From: an uncultured Atopobiaceae bacterium
GTDB taxonomy: Bacteria > Actinomycetota > Coriobacteriia > Coriobacteriales > Atopobiaceae
DNA length: 5,892 bases
Direction: 5' to 3'
NCBI GenBank assembly: GCA_944321005.1
Contig: CALUJT010000146.1
Location: 1 to 5,892, forward strand
Translations under genes and position numbers: made by a program
Shown: piece after piece, positions 1 through 5,892 of the stretch
Layout: every line of letters begins with the position of its first letter
Numbering within the stretch: position 1 is the first letter of the stretch
Notes under the pieces: generated by a model
Told to the model about the DNA's origin: nothing
What the model saw: the letters and a program-made list of their open reading frames with translations, nothing else
Database searches by the model: none

Positions 1-120
1 CACGGCGTGACCTGCATCATCCAGCCCGGCGGCTCCAAGCGCGACGACGAGTCCATCGAGGCCTGCAACGAGCACGGGATCGCCATGGTCTTCACCGGCA
101 ACCGCCACTTCCGCCACTAA
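1..120 (+). CDS. purH: Bifunctional AICAR formyltransferase / IMP cyclohydrolase, C-terminal end (partial)
   Basis: These are the last 39 codons plus TAA of a gene entering from the left edge in frame 1. The visible peptide includes [16 protein letters not shown] and ends in [11 protein letters not shown], which matches the very conserved C-terminus of PurH (usually MVFTGxRHFRH). PurH catalyses the last two steps of de novo IMP synthesis in the cytoplasm: formylation of AICAR by 10-formyl-THF, then ring closure. The visible part belongs to the formyltransferase domain, which lies C-terminal in the family. The gene is convergent with the minus-strand frame to its right, and that frame overlaps it antisense. 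A strong inverted repeat starts 60 bases after the stop and could serve as its terminator. The identification is firm despite the short length because the terminal motif is distinctive. Confidence 0.93.
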   Translation, partial: HGVTCIIQPGGSKRDDESIEACNEHGIAMVFTGNRHFRH

Positions 121-1470
121 CCCGACTGGCTGACGGGGGACGGGCCCTCTGTTGCGGTATGTCCCGGATGGAGTGCCTGGAAACGCGCCCTTTGCCGCCG
201 CGTCGAGAAGAACGCCCAGTTGGCGTCTCTCGCGCGGGGCAAAGGGCGCGTTTTGGTGGAGCCGGCGTCTCGACCAGAAGGCTATTTCCTCCTCCCGGAC
301 GGTCATCTGCCGCAATGCCGCGAGCTCGTCGTCTCGCAGCTGCAGGCTGTACTCGACGCCGGGTCGCCAGGGCAGAAGCGACCATATCAGCTGCTGGCGC
401 CTCCGCGAGAGCGCGCTGGCCTTGACGGCGGCGCGCACGTCGCCCAGGCCCTTCCCGTCGAACTCCCTCGAGACCAGGTCCGCCTCGAGCATCACCGCGT
501 CGAGGCCGCCCTGGCGAAACAGGTCCTCGGAGGCAACGGGGAGAACGATGCGTCCCACGGCCGCGAGCTCGCGGTTGCGCCTGAGGTCGTCTACGTAGCG
601 CTCTCGCAGGGCCGCGGCAAGGCGTTCGGTTGCCCGCCTTGCGTCCGCGCCACGGTTCTTCTCGTCCCCACCGCTCTCCGCACGAGCCGCGCGGACAAGT
701 CCGTCAAGGTCAAAGTGGTTGCGGCCGTCATAGTTGAAGCCCACGCGCGAGTCCGCGACCTCGATGTCGGGAACGCGCGACGCGGCACGTCCCAGCCTCA
801 CGAGCTCGGCGGGCAGCTCGTGCCGCCTGTTGAGGACGAGGTCCCCCGCACCATACCCCAGCTCGTTGATCGGCAGCGCCGCCATCGTGGCGAGAACGGC
901 CTCGGCGGGAGACCAGGCGTTATCCCGCACGTACGCGAGGTTGCGCCGCGCCACGTCGCATCCGCGGACGTTGTGGCAATCCCCGATGAAGCGAGCGATG
1001 CGGTCGGTGGAGGTTGCCGAGGGCACGTCAAAGGCAACCGGCCCGCTCCGCGGGCGCTGCGGATCCCTGGCGAAGGTGCCGCAGAGCTCGTACCCCAGCA
1101 GCACGTGGACCGCGACCGGCATGAGCGGCGCGCACTCCACAAACAGCAGCTCGGGGCAAGATGCCGCGAGGCCGTCCCCGAGGTTGACGAAGGAGCCCGC
1201 CGGCAGGCCCTTGGCGTAGACCGTGCAGCTTGCAAACGCCGCGCGCACGCGGGCGCCCTTGCTCGGGACGGCGATGCTGACCGCGCCGTCGGAGCCCTGC
1301 AACTCGTCGAGCGCCAGACGCTCGCGGGGGACGAGCCGGGCGGACCAGTGCCGGTGCGGGCTCGGGTCTGATCGCGCGAGGTCCAGGCGCTCCGCGGGAA
1401 TGGCGCGACCGCTGGCGCGAACGAGCCTGAGAGCGCGGAGGGCGGTGAGTCTGTTTACAAAGAGATGCAT
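1..1470 (-). CDS. Hypothetical protein, Coriobacteriia-type family with degenerate nuclease-like motif; frame open to the window edge
   Basis: An uninterrupted minus-strand frame starts at ATG 1470-1468 and contains no stop down to base 1 (490 codons). It begins [19 protein letters not shown] weak AGAAAG (1482-1477) lies 6 bases before the ATG, and a good promoter lies upstream. Residues 174-255 resemble a family I recall from Coriobacteriia: an N-x-x-Y-V-R-D-x-x-x-S-P-x-E segment (177-190), L-P-x-x-x-L-G-Y-G (about 199-207), then [20 protein letters not shown] (234-253). In relatives this last part usually reads D...VEYD(S/G)..H, like DUF559/AbiEi-associated PD-(D/E)xK-type folds. Here the usual Glu is Asn246, so activity is doubtful. 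No membrane segment or signal peptide is visible. The family-like part seems to end near residue 405 (about base 256). Codons about 406-430 are made by palindromic element 1, and beyond base 120 the frame is antisense to purH, so the true stop is unknown. I infer a cytoplasmic, possibly nucleic-acid-related role, but the function is not known. Confidence 0.72.
   Translation of the reverse strand, partial: MHLFVNRLTALRALRLVRASGRAIPAERLDLARSDPSPHRHWSARLVPRERLALDELQGSDGAVSIAVPSKGARVRAAFASCTVYAKGLPAGSFVNLGDGLAASCPELLFVECAPLMPVAVHVLLGYELCGTFARDPQRPRSGPVAFDVPSATSTDRIARFIGDCHNVRGCDVARRNLAYVRDNAWSPAEAVLATMAALPINELGYGAGDLVLNRRHELPAELVRLGRAASRVPDIEVADSRVGFNYDGRNHFDLDGLVRAARAESGGDEKNRGADARRATERLAAALRERYVDDLRRNRELAAVGRIVLPVASEDLFRQGGLDAVMLEADLVSREFDGKGLGDVRAAVKASALSRRRQQLIWSLLPWRPGVEYSLQLRDDELAALRQMTVREEEIAFWSRRRLHQNAPFAPRERRQLGVLLDAAAKGAFPGTPSGTYRNRGPVPRQPVGLVAEVAVAGEDHGDPVLVAGLDGLVVALGAAGLDDAGHAV
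181..254. repeat. Palindromic element 1: 16-bp perfect inverted repeat, possible bidirectional terminator
   Basis: The left arm 181-196 (AAACGCGCCCTTTGCC) is exactly complementary to the right arm 238-253. The inside also pairs: 199-202 with 233-236 or, alternatively, 204-208 with 228-232, then 212-216 with 222-226, closing on the loop CAGTT (217-221). The whole element can therefore fold into one long imperfect hairpin. On the plus strand the right arm runs into TTTT (251-254), so it could terminate purH transcripts. On the minus strand the matching run is only TTT. The 18 bases 237-254 recur exactly at 1592-1609. The position after purH fits a terminator. The near-dyad interior and the second copy elsewhere fit a dispersed palindromic repeat instead, and the two readings are compatible. 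Confidence 0.75.
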
Positions 1471-1501
1471 TATCAACTTTCTATAGACAATTACTAGATG
1501 G

Positions 1502-1529
1502 AGTATATACTTATGACAGTAGACGTAAA
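1502..1529 (-). promoter_or_regulatory. Candidate promoter of the minus-strand hypothetical gene
   Basis: Reading the minus strand, TTTACG (1529-1524, 4 of 6 to the -35 consensus) is followed after 16 bases by TATACT (1507-1502, 5 of 6 to the -10 consensus). The predicted start of transcription is near 1495, giving a leader of about 25 bases before the ATG at 1470. This is an AT-rich patch in otherwise GC-rich DNA, which supports a real promoter. The -35 box abuts the A-run side of palindromic element 2. Confidence 0.5.
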
Positions 1530-1533
1530 GGGA

Positions 1534-1610
1534 AAAAACGAACCCTTTGTCTGCGTAGCTTGTTATGTTCGCAGGAAGGCGGCGCCCGGGCGGGCAAAGG
1601 GCGCGTTTTT
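1534..1610. repeat. Palindromic element 2: second copy of the repeat, between divergent promoters
   Basis: The right arm CAAAGGGCGCGTTTTT (1595-1610) pairs with the left arm AAAAACGAACCCTTTG (1534-1549), with two mismatches over 16 bases. Bases 1592-1609 are identical to 237-254 of element 1. The interior differs from element 1: CTGCG (1551-1555) pairs with CGCAG (1570-1574), followed by the GCCCGGGC palindrome (1584-1591). Total span is about 77 bases, close to the roughly 73 of element 1. Each strand ends its arm in a T-run (TTTTT on plus, TTTTT on minus), as in a symmetric terminator. However, it lies upstream of both flanking genes, where no transcript needs to end, so a dispersed repeat or an insulator between promoters is as likely. 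Confidence 0.6.
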
Positions 1611-1617
1611 CGGAAGG

Positions 1618-1648
1618 GTGACGGGCCGCCCGCCGGCACGGGTAGAAT
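1618..1648 (+). promoter_or_regulatory. Candidate promoter of the 225-residue hypothetical gene
   Basis: TAGAAT (1643-1648, 5 of 6 to the -10 consensus) is preceded by GTGACG (1618-1623, 4 of 6 to the -35 consensus) at a long 19-base spacing. Transcription would begin near 1655, giving a leader of about 20 bases that contains the AGGGGAG ribosome binding site. The -10 is convincing and the -35 is weak. The promoter starts 8 bases after the T-run of palindromic element 2. Confidence 0.45.
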
Positions 1649-1675
1649 GGGTGCCCGCAGAAGAGGGGAGTGCGC

Positions 1676-2353
1676 ATGGACGAGAAGGACGCGTCGCAGG
1701 AGAGCGCAGCGGAGATGGAGGGCTTCGAGCTCGGTCGTCCCGCGCTGGTGTGCCGCTGGAGGCTCGCGGACCGGGCGCTGCCCCTGGAGAACAGGCACCT
1801 GCGCGCCCTGGGAAGGCGCGCCCTCGGCGGTGCCCCCGTTTCCCCGCAGCTCGTCGCCTGGGCCAAGCAGCACATAGAGTGGACGCTCTCCGCCGGCGCG
1901 GCGGAGCACCCGGACGGCGTCCTCATGCTCATCGTGGACGATCGGGGCCGGGCGGCCATGACCGTGGGACCGTACGGTCCGCTCAAGTCGAGGGCGGTCT
2001 CGTTCCTCGCGGAGCGCGCGCTGGCCTCGACGCGCGAGGCGGGGCTCACGGGGGTGGCGCCGGAGACGCTCTGGGTCGTGCGGGGCGAGGGCCTCGTGTG
2101 GGGCGTCGGCAGGCAGGACCAGCCGTCTGGCGCGGCCTCGCTCATGTGCGACCTCGCCAGGACCCTGGGGATCGCCGTGGAGCGCAGGGCGGGTCTCGCA
2201 GAGGAGGCGCTCTCCGGCACCATTGCCTTTGACGAGGCGTTCCTGGTTTCGGACGAGCACGGGATCGTGCCCGCGAGCAACGCCTCCGGGCCGCGCTCGG
2301 AGCGCTTCGCGGAGGGCTATGCCAAGCTGCTGGAGAAGGCTCGCATGCGCTGA
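1676..2353 (+). CDS. Hypothetical protein, 225 residues, with weak class IV aminotransferase-like C-terminus
   Basis: The start ATG 1676 is chosen because AGGGGAG (1664-1670) lies 5 bases upstream. An in-frame GTG at 1670 overlaps that site and is less likely. The stop is TGA 2351-2353. The protein is soluble, with no signal peptide or membrane segment. Residues about 158-223 (LARTLGIAVERR, then FDEAFLVSDEHGIVPAS, then FAEGYAKLLEKA) resemble the end of class IV PLP enzymes such as 4-amino-4-deoxychorismate lyase and branched-chain aminotransferase: an LAxxLGIxVxER helix-strand, a DExFLxxxxxGxxPV strand, and a final helix. Lys104 in PLKSRAVSF sits where the PLP lysine could be. The conserved segment with Glu and Asn between them is not recognisable, and the chain is some 40-50 residues short of typical members. 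It may be a degenerate or very divergent relative, or the likeness may be chance. I do not assign an activity. The gene is divergent from the minus-strand gene to the left and convergent with the C39-like peptidase gene to the right. Confidence 0.8.
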   Translation: MDEKDASQESAAEMEGFELGRPALVCRWRLADRALPLENRHLRALGRRALGGAPVSPQLVAWAKQHIEWTLSAGAAEHPDGVLMLIVDDRGRAAMTVGPYGPLKSRAVSFLAERALASTREAGLTGVAPETLWVVRGEGLVWGVGRQDQPSGAASLMCDLARTLGIAVERRAGLAEEALSGTIAFDEAFLVSDEHGIVPASNASGPRSERFAEGYAKLLEKARMR

Positions 2354-2362
2354 GCGGCCGCC

Positions 2363-2430
2363 GGCAGTTGACAGTTTGCTCAGGGCCAGCTGTCAACTGC
2401 CATGACAGTTTGACCTGAGCAAACTGTCAA
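2363..2430. repeat. Interlocking inverted repeats between convergent genes; two alternative folds
   Basis: Three perfect pairings share the same bases. Stem I: 2363-2374 (GGCAGTTGACAG) with 2390-2401, 12 bp, 15-base loop. Stem IV: 2403-2412 (TGACAGTTTG) with 2420-2429, 10 bp, 7-base loop. Stem II, exclusive of both: 2368-2384 (TTGACAGTTTGCTCAGG) with 2414-2430, 17 bp. Stems I and IV are separated by one base, and their loops are complementary over GCTCAGG (2378-2384) and CCTGAGC (2414-2420). TGACAGTTTG is also a direct repeat (2369-2378, 2403-2412). The structure fills the 73-base space between two converging stop codons, which suits a bidirectional terminator, but there is no T-run on either strand. 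The TGA stop of the peptidase gene (2429-2427) lies inside its right arm. Confidence 0.75.
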
Positions 2431-3122
2431 GCGGCGGAGAAGCTCCAGATGTTCTCGGCCTCGGCGCAGATGAGCTCGAGGTCCCACGTGCGCATGCTGC
2501 GCCCCACGCTGTTGGAGTCGTGAACCACGGCCCTGCCGTCCGAGGCCATGCGCTCGACCACGATGTAGTGGCCCACCTCGGTGAAGGTGCCGGGCGCCAT
2601 CACGCAGATGAGCGGGTGGCCCGCCTCGAGGCTCGCCTGCAGCGTGGAGGCCACGGCGGGCAGCGTCTCGCTGTAGAGCCCCAGCTGGTAGGCGCCGTCG
2701 GACATGAGGGCCCAAGAGGTGCCCTGCTCGTCCGTGGCGTAGCCGCTCTCGGTGCTGAACTCCGCCATCTGCACCGGGTCGAGGTCGGTCTTGCCCGTGA
2801 GGTAGACGTAGACCATGCTGAGCGCGGTGGGGCCGCAGCCCTGCTTGGCAAACCTGCCGCCGCCGTACTCCGCCTCGGACCACTGGGGGTCGATCTGGTA
2901 GAGGTAGGGCATCTCGCCCTTGCGCCACTGGTCCCGCGGGGTGCTCGTGACGGCGGGCTCGTCGGCGGTGGCGGGGAGCAGCTGCCCGTCCTGCTCCACG
3001 GGCTCGGGCGTCCTTTCGACCTCGGGCGAGCAGGCGGCCATGGGAGCGAGAAGGGCGAGCGCCACCAGCGCGGCGCCTACCCTCCTGCCACGAAAGACGT
3101 TCTTCTCGCCAGCTCCGCGCAC
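2427..3122 (-). CDS. C39-like (papain-fold) cysteine peptidase lipoprotein
   Basis: A lipoprotein predicted to be exported and anchored at the outer face of the membrane. From GTG 3122 the product has 231 residues. A positively charged stretch (RGAGEKNVFRGRR) and a hydrophobic core (VGAALVALALLAPMAAC) end in a lipobox whose Cys would be lipidated. A Pro/Glu/Thr-rich linker follows, then the peptidase domain: WRKGEMPYLYQIDPQW, the catalytic Cys in FAKQGCGPTALSMVY, the His in VGHYIVVER, and the Asp in VVHDSNS. This order (Cys, His, Asp/Asn) fits the Peptidase_C39_2 type. In such stand-alone proteins the substrate is unknown, with cell-wall or peptide processing being possibilities. The start: AGGGGG (3135-3130) is 7 bases before GTG 3122. 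The longest frame begins at TTG 3152, but its only purine-rich site is 2 bases away and it would add 10 residues before the signal peptide. The gene stands alone, divergent from nifJ. Confidence 0.88.
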   Translation of the reverse strand: MRGAGEKNVFRGRRVGAALVALALLAPMAACSPEVERTPEPVEQDGQLLPATADEPAVTSTPRDQWRKGEMPYLYQIDPQWSEAEYGGGRFAKQGCGPTALSMVYVYLTGKTDLDPVQMAEFSTESGYATDEQGTSWALMSDGAYQLGLYSETLPAVASTLQASLEAGHPLICVMAPGTFTEVGHYIVVERMASDGRAVVHDSNSVGRSMRTWDLELICAEAENIWSFSAA

Positions 3123-3129
3123 GCGCACG

Positions 3130-3135
3130 CCCCCT
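3130..3135 (-). promoter_or_regulatory. Ribosome binding site that decides the peptidase start
   Basis: Minus-strand AGGGGG (3135-3130) is spaced 7 bases from GTG 3122-3120, the usual distance. The GTG at 3128-3126 would be only one base away. The TTG start at 3152 has GGGG (3158-3155) only 2 bases upstream. GTG 3122 is therefore preferred. Confidence 0.55.
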
Positions 3136-3171
3136 ATCGCAATGTCCTGCAAAACCCCACTTGCCTAGCGT

Positions 3172-3180
3172 ATTTTACCA
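3172..3180 (-). promoter_or_regulatory. Candidate extended -10 promoter of the peptidase gene
   Basis: Minus-strand TGGTAAAAT (3180-3172) is an extended -10 (TGn followed by TAAAAT, 5 of 6 to consensus). The 6 bases 17 upstream (TGTCCG) are a poor -35, which an extended -10 can tolerate. The predicted transcript would begin near 3165, about 43 bases before the preferred GTG start. Confidence 0.4.
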
Positions 3181-3271
3181 GCGCTTTGTTATTACGGACA
3201 CTTTAGGCGAAAAAACACGGCGCTCGGCCGAATGGGCCCAAAAGTCGTGAATAAAACGCCAGAGAGCAGAG

Positions 3272-3277
3272 TACACT
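3272..3277 (+). promoter_or_regulatory. Possible -10 box of nifJ
   Basis: TACACT (3272-3277) matches 4 of 6 bases of the -10 consensus, but no convincing -35 lies 16-19 bases upstream (the region reads GTGAATAAAA). If used, transcription begins near 3285 and leaves a leader of about 98 bases. This is weak evidence, offered because the gene must be transcribed from this region. Confidence 0.25.
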
Positions 3278-3289
3278 ATCAGCGTGCGT

Positions 3290-3302
3290 GGGCCTATGGC
3301 CC
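3290..3302 (+). other. Small hairpin in the nifJ leader
   Basis: GGGCC (3290-3294) and GGCCC (3298-3302) form a perfect 5-bp stem around TAT. ACTCA (3304-3308) and TGAGT (3322-3326) can form a second 5-bp stem directly after it. There is no T-run, so a terminator is unlikely. A leader or mRNA-stability role is possible but unproven. Confidence 0.35.
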
Positions 3303-3382
3303 GACTCAGTCATGCGTTTTGTGAGTGAGAGCTGCCTGGGGCCATGGGGGTCCTCAGGGTCCGTACGTCAGAAGGAGAGGAT

Positions 3383-5892
<2,510 letters not shown>

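Larger units (their letters stand above)
3123..3382. other. Divergent intergenic region between the peptidase gene and nifJ
   Basis: These 260 bases lie between divergent starts and hold no plausible gene. Contents seen: the peptidase promoter and ribosome site, a patch with A-runs (about 3211-3215 and 3240-3256), a possible nifJ -10 box, and a GC-rich nifJ leader with small hairpins. I recognise no known riboswitch, T-box or clear Rex operator. Confidence 0.6.

Noticed and set aside
220..1371. A 383-codon plus-strand open frame starting ATG 220
   Set aside because: It lies antisense to the minus-strand hypothetical gene, which has a promoter, family-like motifs and a better composition. The plus frame is low-complexity and rich in Arg/Ala/Val with no recognisable motif.
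181..1610. Repeat arms as a CRISPR array
   Set aside because: There are only two separate palindromic units over 1.3 kb apart, with a gene between them and no regular spacers.
1498..2260. Open frames overlapping the 1676-2353 gene in other frames (1498-2232 plus, 1511-2260 minus)
   Set aside because: Their sequences are Arg/Gly/Pro-rich shadows of GC-rich DNA. Only the 1676 frame has a good ribosome site and a protein-like hydrophobic pattern.
2368..2396. TTGACA at 2368-2373 as a -35 promoter box
   Set aside because: The 6 bases 16-18 downstream (around TGTCAA) are not a -10, and the motif is fully explained by the inverted repeat.
3223..3240. CGGCCG and GGGCCC palindromes as an upstream terminator
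   Set aside because: They are short separate 6-base palindromes expected in GC-rich DNA, with no T-run, and no gene ends nearby on either strand.
3153..3382. Rex operator, T-box or known riboswitch upstream of nifJ
   Set aside because: TTTGTTATT and TTTTGTGAG patches exist, but no dyad like TTGTGAAnnnnTTCACAA. No T-box or riboswitch core motif was recognised.

Overview
The window is GC-rich DNA with a protein repertoire and codon use that fit an anaerobic actinobacterium of the class Coriobacteriia, probably an Olsenella/Atopobium-like genus. This rests on recalled protein resemblance, not on a search. The supporting features are a single-chain pyruvate:ferredoxin oxidoreductase, a lipoprotein C39-like peptidase, and a hypothetical protein of a family I associate with this class.

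Layout, left to right: (1) the last 39 codons of purH (+) end at 120. (2) A long minus-strand gene starts at 1470 and stays open, with no stop codon, to the left edge of the window, so its frame runs antisense through the purH end. It is probably a Coriobacteriia-typical hypothetical protein with a degenerate nuclease-like motif. (3) A divergent 205-base intergenic region (1471-1675) holds candidate promoters for both sides and a palindromic element between them. (4) A 225-residue hypothetical protein (+, 1676-2353) has a C-terminus faintly like class IV aminotransferases. (5) A compact set of interlocking hairpins (2363-2430) fills the junction between this gene and the next, convergent one. 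(6) A C39-like cysteine peptidase lipoprotein lies on the minus strand (2427-3122). (7) A 260-base divergent intergenic region precedes (8) the first 836 codons of nifJ/por (pyruvate:ferredoxin oxidoreductase), which runs off the right edge.

The genes do not form an operon: strand alternates at every gene (+, -, +, -, +), giving two convergent and two divergent junctions. purH (purine synthesis) and nifJ (pyruvate to acetyl-CoA in fermentative metabolism) are core genes, and the three between them look accessory or poorly characterised.

The most unusual content is in the junctions. An identical 18-base sequence (GGGCAAAGGGCGCGTTTT) forms one arm of palindromes of about 75 bases at two places, at the 3' side of the purH/minus-gene pair and between the divergent promoters near 1500-1650. 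A different structure at 2363-2430 can fold either as two adjacent hairpins with complementary loops or as one long hairpin. No CRISPR array, tRNA, rRNA, transposase or phage gene was seen, and I do not see a clear multi-gene novel system here.
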